From: Zoroaster sp. YZ-2022
Taxonomy: Eukaryota; Echinodermata; Asteroidea; Forcipulatida; Zoroasteridae
Assembly (NCBI GenBank): GCA_029582265.1
Contig: CM055823.1
Location: 1,798,001 to 1,862,000, forward strand
Direction of reading: 5' to 3'
Length of the DNA stretch: 64,000 bases
This document shows positions 1 to 11,325 of this stretch, piece by piece. The position numbers and the translations under genes were made by a program. The notes under the pieces were generated by a model, which was given only the letters and a program-made list of their open reading frames with translations, searched no databases and was not told where the DNA came from. Numbering within the stretch: position 1 is the stretch's first letter; each line of letters starts with the position of its first letter.

Positions 1-1039
1 AGGACACACATGACCCTATACTAATGAGTGCACATAGCACGGATGTTTATTGAAAACAATAGGTCAGTGGACTAGACCATTTCATATAATGGGGATGGCG
101 GTGGGTGTGAGAAAGTATTGGTACGCACAATATAATTAATAAGTACATGTACGTGCACATTAATACAAAATACAACTCAAGATTTCAGAGTTTTAAAATG
201 TTCAACTTAAGCAACTTTAGTTATTCACATTCTTCCACAAAATCAAAGTAAAGATGGCCCAAAAAAGTAATGGTGTGATCCGATCAGCAAGTACATCAAA
301 CTTGTTTTTTTTTTAATCGAAGTTGGCTCAATTTTCTTTAAAAGAGGGATTTTAATATGGACTTAAAAAACCTATCTATAAATATATTCTACAACTATTT
401 TTCCTTTGTTGATGTGAGGAGAAATCGTTGTCAAAATCTAATGATTGTGGACCGTAGAGAAACGAGTCTCCTACGTTTCTTGTGGCACAATCTGGTACCC
501 ACTGCAACCATCACACTTTACGTGCATAAGTGAGTGCATGTAAAACCAGACTACGGAGATCCTTGCATAAATTATACTCGAAGAAGAGAGACGTTCAATT
601 ATTGGACATAAAAAAGCCCCTCTTTCCTCTTGGCTAATCAAAATCCTTCTTACATGAATGGAAAGAGAATTTTCTACGGATTCTTCTGCCGTGCGAGGTA
701 AATCTGTAACGTTACGCAATCTGCTTTGACATTCCATTTATTGAGCAAACCATCGGGAAAAACAGTCAAATTCGTGTTGACCTCCATAGGAAATGCAGAT
801 TTTAGCATTTACTCCCCTTTTTAAAAACAAAAAAGCCCTATTTTCCCAAGTGTAATTAAGTTTGAAAAGATAATCATTCTGAGGGAAAACGTTACACTTT
901 AAAATGCCGGGCGAGGGGTTAGAAACAGTCAACTACATTTCAAATACAAAGGAAAGTTTGTTAATGTTGCATCATTTAGTGGCACATTTCCGTGTTGTAG
1001 GCTGCGTTGCGGAAGTCAAAGAGCAAATGCGAGCAAGTT
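1..1039. other. No gene recognised, AT-rich non-coding DNA
   Basis: Open frames here are short, lack recognisable motifs and overlap on both strands. There is no convincing exon with splice borders. Homopolymer T/A tracts are frequent. I see nothing further that can be supported. Confidence 0.5.
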
Positions 1040-1385
1040 GTTCATCCCCGGCTGATCTTGACGATGTATGTCCCTTTAAAGATTGTATCGCCCGTGTTTT
1101 TGTAAGTATAATGAAAAACAAAACAGTTGAGAATGACATTCTTCAAAGCTACATGTAAGTTTTACATAAACTAAGCCTGACTCATTGAGGCGCTTAATTA
1201 CTGCTAAATCATGCTTTTGATAATTTAATATTCTGAGAAATATTATTTTATCAAAACATCGGCGATACATCTTTAGGTGTTTAAAAGCTAACATTTTGTG
1301 GACCGTTTAAGACATAAATACAATCAATATCGTCATTAACTTTTTTTTTTTAATTTCAAAGCTACATTGTTATTCTATAGGCCAA
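1040..1385. repeat. Dispersed repeat, related to 48490-48740
   Basis: The stretch from the gatgtatgtccctttaaag word to the 'ctacattgttattcta' word recurs in the same orientation at 48490-48725, with many substitutions and indels. At 48 kb the left part is the right end of a TTAA-flanked MITE, so this copy is probably a truncated MITE plus the sequence that hosted it. It has no coding capacity. Confidence 0.6.
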
Positions 1386-1690
1386 AGTTTACGCACCCCA
1401 CCACCGTACATACATAAAAGTGAGTACCCCTTGCCATGAGAACATTTGAAAGGATGACAATTTTCTTACTGCCAAATTTCATACTCTTCCAAAACGACCC
1501 ACACCGTTTACCAGCCTACGGGCCTGTGCATTGATCCTGATGACGTACATGTAAGTTAGGAATTCACATGACCTTCCACCTATGTGTATTGTAAATGGTT
1601 GGCCCTATTGGCCCTATGTGATGACGTACATTGTAAATGGATTGGCCCTATATATGTGTATAAATACAAGGCAACACTTTATCTTTGCAG

Positions 1691-2784
1691 CAACAATCTC
1701 TCGGACCAATAGTCAGGGGCGGATCCAAAGTGGAACAAAAGTGGGGGGCACACAGCACAAAAAGGCCACACAAGAAGTGTGGTAAATTTACCACACTTCT
1801 TATAAAAAAATAGGACACCTATAGCTATACCCCTTCACCCCCCCCCTCTGATTGGTTCCACCAAAAAGGGCACATATCCCTCCACTGCCCCCTCCCAGAT
1901 CAACCAATGCCAAGAGCATAAAGCAGATGTTCCCCTTAAAGAATGAACTTTTGAGAATCTCTTAATCACTGATGATGGAATCATGATACACTAAGGTTAA
2001 CTATTCACTCACTGAATTTGTTATATAGTTAAGTTGATCTATTATAACATCAGACTCATCACTGCGCTACAATACCTTTTATGACGAATCATTTGTTTTC
2101 AAAGAGGTTCTGATACCCTATTGACTCAAAATGTTTTGATCTGGAATTGGATTCTCATATCCTGAGGGATATAGGGTGTATATGGGGTGTATATAGGGTG
2201 TATTTAAACCCAAACATTTTAAAAGTAGGTGATCAATGAATCATCCAGGGGTGATCAATGAAATCATCCCGAAATATCCCCCTTTTATAAAACAACATTC
2301 TGTCATATTTTCTCTGTCCCCTTCATGAACATTATGACGCTTCATAATTCTTCATGATATTATTTTTGAAATGTACCCCCGAATATGCACATCTATAGAA
2401 TCCTAAAGCTTCTGGAGTCCGTAGGCCTTCCACGGACCTCACGCCTTTTTGGCTTCACGCTACAGGCTTTCCGGGGCATTACCGTAGCTTTTCACATAAA
2501 TTATTTATGGTGATGTACTATGCACTTATCTCTTTATAATTCAAATCTCAAAGTTTACTTTCCATGGAGGGTTAATGTTTCAAGAGGTTCACATAATGTC
2601 AAGGCATTTCTTTAATCTAAAATATTGTATATGTGCACGTAGGCGTCTACATAATGTAAATACAACTTGTATTCTATAAAGAAACCACTGGGGTGGCCCT
2701 CCCACAACAATGCATTTTCTGCCTCTCAGTGCCGTCTGTCTGAAGTTCAGGTGTACTTATAGATAACAGAAAAATATCACACCA
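1691..2784 (+). repeat. Direct repeat A-prime, copy 1 (about 1.1 kb)
   Basis: This is matched almost base for base by 5828-6979. It begins with a CAGGGGCGGATCC word at about 1714, which resembles the termini of many hAT-like non-autonomous elements. It contains a short GGGTGTATAT tandem patch near 2170-2210 and ends near a cagtgccgtctgtctgaag word. No terminal inverted partner of the CAGGGGCGGATCC end was found nearby, so the true element borders are uncertain. A diverged relative lies at 57400-57650. No reading frame of note. Confidence 0.75.
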
Positions 2785-2977
2785 ACATCAGTAAACAGAT
2801 TTTGGAGATTTAATTCTGATCAAGTTAATAATAAACCTTTAAGTTCAACTATGTATTCATAGACACTGGGTGGTGCTGTTTAATGATGATGATTGAAGAG
2901 GGTAAATAAAGACAGAAGCACGATAACGTATGGCAACATTCGCGCCTAAAATAACGTTTAGAATTCCCAAAAATTGT

Positions 2978-3709
2978 CACTCATAGCCAAATCGGAGTCA
3001 GGCATACTCTTCAAATGGAGTCCAGCAGCTATGTCAAAAATGACTCCATTTTAGTAGTCAAAGTACTCCGTTAAAGTGTCTCCATTTACTCCTTTTCCAG
3101 AGTCATAATGACTCTCTTAACTTTATTGAAGAGTCATTGCTTTTCAGTGGGGGCCCAGGGGTTTGGGTTTTTCCCTTTTCTTTTTCTTTTGTTTTTTAGG
3201 GCACTGTGAGGATTTTTCGTGGGGGGCTTCGCCGCTGAAATGTTGTGATCAGCAGCAGACAGTAATACCTCTTCACCCCAACATTGAAATCTGCCAAGTT
3301 CCTCCGGCCCTGATAAGCGCTTAAATTCTCTTATCATCTGTTGAGAAAATGGAATCAATAATTGAGGTTGGACAACCTTAACAATTAATTTGCGAGTTAA
3401 AAAGTAATGCCTAAAACCACATACACTAGCATACTCCGATTACTCGTTGATTTGTAATGATTATTTTGAAACCTAACCGATTTAGAAAGCATGAACGACA
3501 AGACATGCAAGATAGCTACATAGACTGGAGACCAGCAGCTGCATCGATCTCGTTGTTGTAGAGTCAGTGACCAGACAACGGTAGCAACGCACTTTACGGG
3601 AGGGGAGTCAAATTGACTCTACCTCAGAGTCCACTTACTCTTTATTATAAGAGTAAGGCGCCGTTTACCCTGTTTGAAGAGTCATTTGACTCCGATTTGG
3701 CTATGAGTG
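2978..3709. mobile_element. 732-bp TIR element (MITE), gagtca-word rich
   Basis: The ends CACTCATAGCC and GGCTATGAGTG are inverted. The match continues imperfectly for about 38 bp and includes CAAATCGGAGTCA and its complement. The interior is packed with GAGTCA/TGACTC and ACTC words in both orientations. A nested patch at about 3143-3235 resembles the core of the CAGCGGCGTAGCC elements at 4632 and 48813. The empty site at about 11470-11485 shows a target duplication of at most 1-2 bp. It has no transposase frame, so it is non-autonomous and the superfamily is unresolved. Confidence 0.85.
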
Positions 3710-4631
3710 TATAAGGTAGCACGCATTGGCGGCGATTTCTTGAGTAAAAGATGATAGTGCAGTCCCATTTAGAGACACTTTACATCTGTTGGTTGTTAAA
3801 TCAGATTGTATTTTTAGTACAGAATGATGTTTTGTCCTTATAGGAATAATTGACCTTAGTTTAAAAGGTACCATAAATGGACCAATTGGTCAAAACGGTG
3901 GAGTGACATATTATATTTCGGTTTATCAAACAGATGATTTTATTTGCAGGTTAGTTTGTGTTCGAGTGAGTTTGGCCATTTTGAATAATGTGATTTTGCC
4001 ATTATGTTTACTGATTGTTTCACATCTATGTTATTAATGGACGGATTATATGTTTTGAAATCTCATGGTTCATATTTTGAGGCTTCCAAGCAGTTTTTGA
4101 GTGTTGGACTCATGTGTTGTTTTGGGATGCCAAGTGAACAGTAGTTTGGAAGGATGAGTTTTGGATGGTTTGTTATGCATTATAGGTATGTAATTCTCAA
4201 TCTTCTCTGGAAAATGTTGATGTCACTCGAAAGGGTTGAACGGGTTGGTCAAGTATAAGGTGGTTGGAACGAGATTTCTTTTCCGAGATCATTTTTTTAA
4301 TTTGAGATAGTTTTGCTCTAGATAGGTTTGTAATAAACTGTTCAATTCATTCTGCAATTGGGGTATTCATTAGACTAGTGTTATTTAGTTTGGTTTTAGT
4401 AAAACGTTCATGTGAAAACCGTTTTGTTTTCTGTTTCGATTGTGAACATTTTGCTCTTTTCGTTAGATTCCGTTTTGCCATTGTCAGTTATTAACTTGGT
4501 TTTAAATAATATATACTTATTATTTGTATTGTATTATTTATAAGATGGTAGGTTTGACAGTAGCATGTGACCACTCCTTTTTGAAGTTGTTGTGGTCCTG
4601 AAAAAGACCGGTGGAATTTGTGCCTTGGTCT

Positions 4632-4841
4632 CAGCGGCGTAGCCAGGACTTTTTCAGTGGGGGCACAGGGGGGGGGGGGCTAGGGGGGGCATTGCTTTTC
4701 AGTGGGGGGGGGGGCAGGGGTATGGGTTTTTTCCCTTTTCTTTTTCTTTTCTGTTTTTTGGGGCACTATGAGGATTTTTCGTGGGGGGCACCTGGGGGGG
4801 GGGGGTACGTGCCCGCCAGGCCCCCCGTGGCTATGCCACTG
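4632..4841. mobile_element. 210-bp hAT-type MITE (CAGCGGCGTAGCC ends)
   Basis: The left end CAGCGGCGTAGCCAGG is inverted relative to the right end GTGGCTATGCCACTG. Flanking 8-mers are cttggtct and gttggtct, one mismatch. The corresponding site near 12379 in the paired segment has a single ttggtct copy and no insert. The interior is G-rich with a TTTTTCCCTTTTCTTTTTC core shared with 3143-3235 and 48813-49002. An 8-bp duplication and CAG...CTG ends fit the hAT superfamily. Confidence 0.9.
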
Positions 4842-5096
4842 GTTGGTCTTGAAAAAGATCAGTCGGTCTGTGAGAGTTGTGCTTCGTCTCTCTGCCGCTT
4901 ATGTCAACGGTTCAGTAGTGGTTGACGGGTGAATAAGGCGTTCAATTTCCGGCTATCTCCAGATCGTTCTTGCTCTGGAAATATTCCATGCATGGGTTAA
5001 ATAGTCCATGGAGCTTGGTGTTGGATCTGCTCAGTTTTGTATGTTGTCGGAATGATTTGGTAAGGCCTTCGATTGGTGGTGGGGATGGGTCACTGG

Positions 5097-5646
5097 CAGG
5101 CGTAGCTGGCTATGTTCGCCAGGGGGGGCGAATCGGATCCCAGGGGGCCCACCAAAAAAATGACTGTACAGATTTTTAGGGCCCCCTCTTTACCTGGGGC
5201 CGTGGGCAACTACCCTTTTACCCTTATGTAAAGGCGGCCCTGTATACAGGGCCGGATTTATAAGGGGGCAAAGGGGGCAATTGCCCCGGGCCCCCCTGCC
5301 AGAGGGCCCCCAGACTAAGGACTTCCTTTATATAAAAAAAAATGTAATAATTGTAAAATTAGTTTTATATTTTTTTCGAAGAAATGCGGTTTATCATTCA
5401 TTTTAGTTCATTTTTTATTTGTCATGTAATTTAATTTCTATGTCGAGGGGCCCCCGAACCTGAAGTGCCCCGGGCCCCTCAAGGTCTAAATCCGGCCCTG
5501 CCTGTATAGTCCTGCCTGCTGGTGGGCCCGTCAGTCAGTCCCATAAGCATGTGAAAAAAATTCGCATGTGTTAGGGGGAGCCCACTTATTCTGGAATTGG
5601 AGCCAGGGGGGCGGCCGCCCCCTGCCCCCCGCTAGCTACGCCACTG
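5097..5646. mobile_element. 550-bp hAT-type MITE with a nested element
   Basis: The ends CAGGCGTAGCTGGC and GCTAGCTACGCCACTG form an imperfect TIR. The perfect 8-bp duplication gtcactgg lies at 5089-5096 and 5647-5654. The paired segment at about 12620-12640 lacks the insert. A second element is nested at 5247-5500. Without it the host element is about 290 bp. No coding frame. Confidence 0.9.
5247..5500. mobile_element. 254-bp hAT-type MITE nested in 5097-5646
   Basis: The ends CAGGGCCGGATTTA and CTAAATCCGGCCCTG are inverted. Flanking 8-mers are identical (cctgtata at 5239-5246 and 5501-5508). The termini continue as G-rich and C-rich arms (about GGGGGCAAAGGGGGCAATTGC and its complement near 5450-5480) around an AT-rich core. 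Confidence 0.92.
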
Positions 5647-5827
5647 GTCACTGGACGGTAGAGAGTGGGTCCAAGTGGCACACCCATGCAAAATCATGTC
5701 AAAGTTGATTGCTTTAATTTGTTGAAAAAACATCATACAGTCTTTATGTTTGTATGTTATTTATCAATTCAGAAATGTTAATGTGTAACCAAACAATGTT
5801 TGAGTTATAGATTTGAAAGCTATATCT

Positions 5828-6979
5828 CAACAATCTTTAGACCAATAGTCAGGGGCGGATCCAAAGTGGAACAAAGTGGGGGCACACAGCACAAAAAGTC
5901 CACACAAGAAGTGTGATAATTTATCACATTTCTTATAAAAATAGGACACCTATAGCTATACCCCTTCCCCCCCCCCCAATTGCATGGTTCCACCAAAAAG
6001 GGCACATATCCCTCCACTTCCCCCCTCCCGGATCAACCAATGCCAAGAGCATAAAGCAGATGTTCCCCTTAAAGAATGAACTTTTGAGAACCTCTTATGA
6101 TCACTGATGATGGAATCATGATACACTAAGGTTAACCATTTATACTCACTGAATTTGTTATAGTTAAGTTGATCTATTATAACATCAGACTCATCACTGC
6201 GCTACAATACCTTTTATGACGAATCATTAAGTTTTCAAAGAGGTTCTGATACCCTATTGACTCAAAATGTTTTGATCTGGAATTGGATTCTCATATCCTG
6301 GGGGATATAGGGTATATACGGGGTGTATATGGGGTGTATATGGAGTGTGTATGGGGTGTGTATGGGGTGTATATGGGGGTGTATATGGGGTGTATTTAAA
6401 CCTAAACATTTTAAAAGTGGGTGATCAATGAATCATCCCCAAATATCCCCATTTTATAAAACAACATTCTGTCATATTTTCTCTGTCCCCTTCATGAACA
6501 TTATGACGATTCATAATTCTTCATGATTTTATTTTTGAAATGTACCCCCGAATATGCACATCTATAGAATCCTAAAGCTTCCGGAGTCCGTAGGCCTTCC
6601 ACGGACCTCACGCCTTTTTGGCTTCACGCTACATGCTTTCCGTGGCATTAACGTAGCTTTTCAGATAATTTATTTATGGTGATATTATCTCTTTATAATT
6701 CAAATCTCAAAGTTTACTTTCCGCGGAGGGTTAATGTTTCAAGAGGTTCACATAATGTCAAGGCATTTCTTTAATCTAAAATATTGTATATGTGCACGTA
6801 GGCGTCTACATAATGTAAATACAACTTGTATTCTATAAAGAAACCACTTGGGTGGCCCTCCCATTAACAACAATGCATTTTCTGCCTCTCATCAGTGCCG
6901 TCTGTCTGAAGTTCAGGTGTACACCTGAACTTCAGACAGACGGCACTGTACTTATAGATAACAGAAAAATATCACACCA
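5828..6979 (+). repeat. Direct repeat A-prime, copy 2
   Basis: This is the partner of 1691-2784, in the same orientation. It differs by small indels, an expanded GGGGTGTATAT patch (about 6300-6395) and an added palindromic arm at 6921-6948. With copy 1 it brackets segment A in an LTR-like arrangement. The bracketed DNA has no retroviral gene, and segment A also exists alone at 11326, so an LTR reading is not supported. Confidence 0.8.
6893..6948. repeat. Perfect 56-bp palindrome
   Basis: Two 28-base arms meet without a spacer at 6920/6921. The left arm, starting cagtgccgtctg, is also in the sister repeat at about 2728-2755, where the inverted arm is absent. The right arm is therefore a gained, exactly templated inverted copy. 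Confidence 0.9.
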
Positions 6980-6984
6980 AAATC

Positions 6985-7660
6985 TCGCTCGGTTAAAATT
7001 TCAATAAACACGGTTAAATTAGGGGTACCCTTCATTTCAACCTTAATTTAACCGTGTTAGTGTATGGTTAAATCGCCGTTAAAAATTCCTTTGTAGTGTC
7101 TCGGTTAAAGCATGGTTAAAATGTGGTTAAAACTCGGTACCTGTTCTGAGATCTACTGAGGGAACTCTGCGGCGAGTTAAGCCATTGTTGACAGAGATAA
7201 TCCCAATACAAAAGGCTCCGCTTGCCCGCCTGAGACATAACGGTCAATATTTGTTCAACCATGCGCGAAAGAGTACCGTCCATGTTGCGCCCAAAGTGCA
7301 GCCTGCAGTCCATACGAACTTCGGCTGAATTTCGAAATTGGAATAGGCGGCCGCGCCAGTCAGGAATGTGCCTAACGTCGATCAGTTTCGTCCGCGTTGT
7401 TTGCCGGCGGCCGTAGTACAGCGCCAGAACAAAAAAAGTCCGTCCCCCGGTTAGGATTGACGTCACTATGACTATCTTTACCGTGAAATATTTAGCTCGG
7501 GGCGTTTTCAGGGCAATTTCACGGAAATGATAATCGTGAAAATGCCGTGAAAAAATTGTGAATTTCATTCGCCGTGAAAACACTGTGTAATCACCGTACA
7601 GCATGCTGTAAGCATGGAGACTCTTTCTTCCTCCATGCTGTAAGTTTGGCCAGCTCATTA
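6985..7660. repeat. Word-rich region (ggttaaa, then cgtgaaa)
   Basis: About ten ggttaaa or ttaacc words occur between 6985 and 7135. Cgtgaaa/ttcacg words cluster at 7485-7595. The pattern resembles the internal word arrays of the MITEs at 2978 and 13437, but I could not define terminal repeats or a target duplication. A minus-strand frame of 180 codons across 7116-7658 has no recognisable motif and I do not call it a gene. Confidence 0.45.
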
Positions 7661-7899
7661 ACTCCGCTAGCAGAGATAATCCTCTGCTCCATTGTTGACC
7701 CTTTTGTATCCATACAGTTATTTTGACGTTCTAATTGAATTATGGTGGCAATACTACACTTTTTATTTACAAATCTTAATCCACTGGGCCATAATTTCTT
7801 GATTTTTACATACACCAAAATCGGGAAATTTTACTCATAAAGATTTATAAACACGAAAAACTCGAAAGGGAATTCCTCACAGAGAACGCAGTAACACTG

Positions 7900-7992
7900 C
7901 ACGTACACGTACAGTACATGTACATGTACATGTACATGTACATGTACATTACATTGTACATGTACACATGTACATGTACATTTTGTACATTA
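7900..7992. repeat. (TACATG)n microsatellite
   Basis: Self-complementary tacatg units run with a few interruptions. Each unit is itself palindromic, so both strands read the same. Confidence 0.9.
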
Positions 7993-8314
7993 CTAGCATA
8001 TACATACCACTTGCGACCCGGTGCTGAAATTTGTGGGCATTGTGCATATAATTATGTACTAATGTGTGTTTGATGATCATGTGCCTATTTCTGCGCATCG
8101 TGATTGGATAGATTTGCATAGTAGCAAATTTATGTTGTTCTTATTGGCTGTTCGATTGATCATGAATAATGTTCATTATGTTGCATATTCATTTATACGA
8201 ACGTTGGCGCTCTGTAATTAGGAAATGGACAATAATTATAATGCATTGACTACCGAACTGAGGTATGTTGCGGGCCAAACAGGTACTAACAGTGTTGTAA
8301 CCAAGTCATTTTTT

Positions 8315-8470
8315 CTCAAGTCAAGTCAAGTCACAAGTCAAATGTTCTCAAGTCAAGTCAAGTCTCAAGTCAAATTTTCTCAAGTCAAGTCAAGTCACAA
8401 GTCAAATTTTCCCAAGTCAAGTCAAGTCACAAGTCAAATTTTCTCAAGTCAAGTCAAGTCACAAGTCATT
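8315..8470 (+). repeat. Left subterminal minisatellite, about 33-bp unit
   Basis: Four to five units of the type caagtcaagtcaagtcacaa lie inside the left end of the 8290 element. They are built on an AAGTC pentamer. The open frame through them is a consequence of the repeat. Confidence 0.88.
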
Positions 8471-10254
8471 TATCGTCCCGAATAAGGCTAAAAAAGTCTC
8501 CAGTTTCAAAATTGGTGCGGTGACGCGATTTTGTTTTTTGTTTGTTTAAATTTTTTTTACATGTGTAGGCGGGGACCAAATTTCCCATTATACAAAGTAT
8601 GGTGGCTAAGAGAGGACTCACAAATCAGCCAAACGTTTATACCCCTATGTGAAAAAGTGTGGCTGCGATTGGACATCGTTTCATAGCAAAAAATAATAAA
8701 ATAAAATGCCGACGTGCAGGTAGGTCTAGCTGAGGCCACGCGCACGGAGATCACCAGAAACCGGAGCCTTTTTTTGTTTGGTTTTTTTTTGCCTATAATA
8801 ATGTTCTGTTTGTCATGTTCCCTGTCTTGGCAGTGAGAATAAATCCAGTGTTTGTCATTTGTTGTTTATAGGATATACATAATTGACACATTTATCTCGA
8901 ATGAGCCGCGAAACCTCGCTGTAATCATCGGGCAATATTTTCTAGAAAACTATACAAACGCACACACGTGTACCGTGTATCGTGCAGTACATGTGAAGGG
9001 AAATGTATGGTGAAACGTATAGGCTCAAATGTACACTGTAGGCCTAAAGATTGACACTTTATTGAAGATGTTTAGACGTATTTTACTTCATTAATATAAG
9101 TTGCTGATTGAATAAAATAAATGAAAAACAAGTGATAACATGATGGGAGGTAAATAAATGACTATTGAAGACCAGAAACTCACAAACAAATCCAAGTATG
9201 ACGTTAACGCTTCACAAATTGTGTAGTGCGTCATTGTTTTTGTTGGTGTCCGCATCTGAATTCAATGTTATTTACAAAACAGGGAACCAGGTAGTTTTTC
9301 ATCAATTCGGTCCAGAAATTATGGGGTTGTGTGGAAAGTATAGAAAGAAGCGATTGAGGTTTTAATTTTTTAATCTGAAAATTATCAATCTAGCGTAGGT
9401 AACATGTATTTAGAGTGGTTCATTTCAATATTTGTACGAAAATTTGCAGACGGTTGAAGCTGTTACACGCGGACAATTCATTTTTCTCCCAGGACGGAAA
9501 CCGACGGATGGTAATTTACACTCTTATATGGGCCTCGGAATTTGGTAATTTGGAAGAAGATAAATTTTGTATACGCCCCAAAAACTAGTAATTGCTGCTT
9601 CTTAGTTATTCGGTCGCTGTTAATTGTCACAAACAATACATTTGTTAAAATCACGGACTCCGGATCCAGTGTATTACAACGTTGTGCATGAAATCCTTAC
9701 TGATTCTGTGTTGACAACTCTGACAACGCTTGCATAGGTGATGTAAGGAGAATTTAAACATTACGTTCGTAAAATATTTAAAAATTCCCTTTTTACGGAG
9801 TAAAACATTAAAAAAAAAAACATGTACCCTTTAATGATTACACACATAATAAACATAATTTGAGTCAAAATAGCTATTCGGTTTTGTTTTACGAAAGATT
9901 TGTGATAATTTGTTCAACACTTGACAAATTCTTAATACAATTAACAATGTCGCTATAACCTCGTTCCAGCCGTTTGTATAAATTATTTTGAATATTAATG
10001 CAATGCCTTTACCAGTAATAGCCCACTTCTTCCACTACGACGGATTGTGTTGAAGACTAGACATGTAGCGTACACTTTACAGTACAAGGCACATACGTGT
10101 ACAGTATACACTATTATTATGTATTACGTATAGATATAAAATTCGCGACGGCATTTTTTTCCCGTCACAAAAGTATTCGGCTGCCGTGGCCGGATTGACC
10201 AGAAAAATACATGTAATAAAACAACCTAAAATACATGATGACTTGCAATGTCGT

Positions 10255-10360
10255 CAAGTCAAATTTACTCAAGTCAAGTCAAGTCACAAGTCATTTTTGT
10301 CCAAGTCAAGTCAAGTCCCAAGTCATTTTTGTCCAAGTCAAGTCAAGTCGCAAGTCACAA
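10255..10360 (+). repeat. Right subterminal minisatellite, about 33-bp unit
   Basis: Three units of the same AAGTC-based repeat as at 8315-8470 lie near the right end of the element, in the same, not inverted, orientation. They are followed by an inverted GACTCGAGTC cluster at about 10365-10410. Confidence 0.88.
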
Positions 10361-10426
10361 AAATTGGCGACTCGAGTCGGACTCGAGTCCGAGTCACCGA
10401 CTCGAGTCAACAACTCTGGGTACTAA

Positions 10427-11325
10427 CAATAGGACTTAAAATAACAATTCATCCATTGGGGTTCCTAATTATCATGGGTTGTTTTAATAATCGTTGCCGA
10501 AGAACAAGGATACGATGAGGACCAGTAAACGTAAGCCTCGACTGTCGGGATAAATTGACCCGCTCTGGGGCTCAAAAACGGATGATTTTATAAAACCGCG
10601 GTTTTATTTTTGAAAACCGGTATTTCGGCGGTATTTCGGGTATAAATCCCTCGGTTCGCTGTTGGTTTAAAAAAAGTGACTACTCGGTTTTACCGGGGAA
10701 AAAACGCCCAAGCCTAGCCGATAGATATAATATAATATTACATTTTAAAATTTAATTTACTTTATACTTTATTTACTTTATGCTTCAATTCAAGGCATTG
10801 TAAATGGCTGCAGCTTTAGGCCTACATGTGTAGTTGTTGTAAGTCGTTGCTTTTCGTTGCAAATCTGAGAATTAGAAAAAACAAGCCACCTGTTTCGATT
10901 CCCACATCACCTGGCCAGCTATCTTAGCGATAGCTTGGCCTTCATTGCCACAAACGAGCAGTATAATATAGTATATAACTAATATAGATCAGTAGCAGGA
11001 TTCAGCCTGAAGATCTGACGTCACGCTTCCACAATTGTGAAATACTCCCGATACCGGCCTCTCATTTCGGGGGACACCTGAACATTTATTCAACTTTGAC
11101 TGTTAATGTAAGGAACCCTGAAGTGTGACGTATCCAATGAAATCCCTTGAATGGTATGGCCGGAGACAATTAAGTATATTGTATGAACAACGGTGTCTGG
11201 TTCCCGACTACACGCTGATGTGATTTGTGTAACGTTAGCCATATTAATTGTAGCACATCGTTTGGCCCCGGCTCGGGCACACGGATTTTCTCACGGGGAC
11301 GAAGCTGAGTTATTAGACTGTCCGC
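10427..11325. other. No gene recognised; probable transposon remnants
   Basis: Between about 10590 and 10720 there are repeated cggttt/aaccg words ending in cgcccaagcctag, which looks like an old TIR terminus. The remainder is AT-rich with no exon that I can support. Confidence 0.4.

Larger units (their letters stand above)
2820..5831 (+). repeat. Duplicated segment A, carrying three later insertions
   Basis: This segment is homologous from end to end to 11326-12814. It is about 1.52 kb longer. Insertions at 2978-3709, 4632-4841 and 5097-5646 plus their target duplications explain nearly all of the difference. The shared backbone has no convincing gene. The paired copy preserves the empty sites of all three elements. 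Confidence 0.85.
8290..10418. mobile_element. 2.1-kb hAT-like DNA transposon, non-coding
   Basis: The left end CAGTGTTGTAACCAAGTC and the right end GACTCGAGTCAACAACTCTG are imperfect inverted partners. A perfect 8-bp duplication, ggtactaa, is present at 8282-8289 and 10419-10426. Just inside both ends are CAAGTCAAGTCAAGTC minisatellites. The interior (about 8480-10180) is AT-rich with no transposase-like frame, so this copy is non-autonomous or decayed. Part of the interior (about 8560-8760) recurs inverted at about 17945-18220. Confidence 0.88.

Noticed and set aside
1691..6979. LTR retrotransposon (direct repeats as LTRs)
   Set aside because: No gag, pol, primer-binding site or TG...CA ends were found, and the internal segment exists on its own at 11326-12814.
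7116..7658. 180-codon minus-strand frame as a gene
   Set aside because: No motif, unusual composition, lies in word-repeat DNA, and lacks splice or promoter support.
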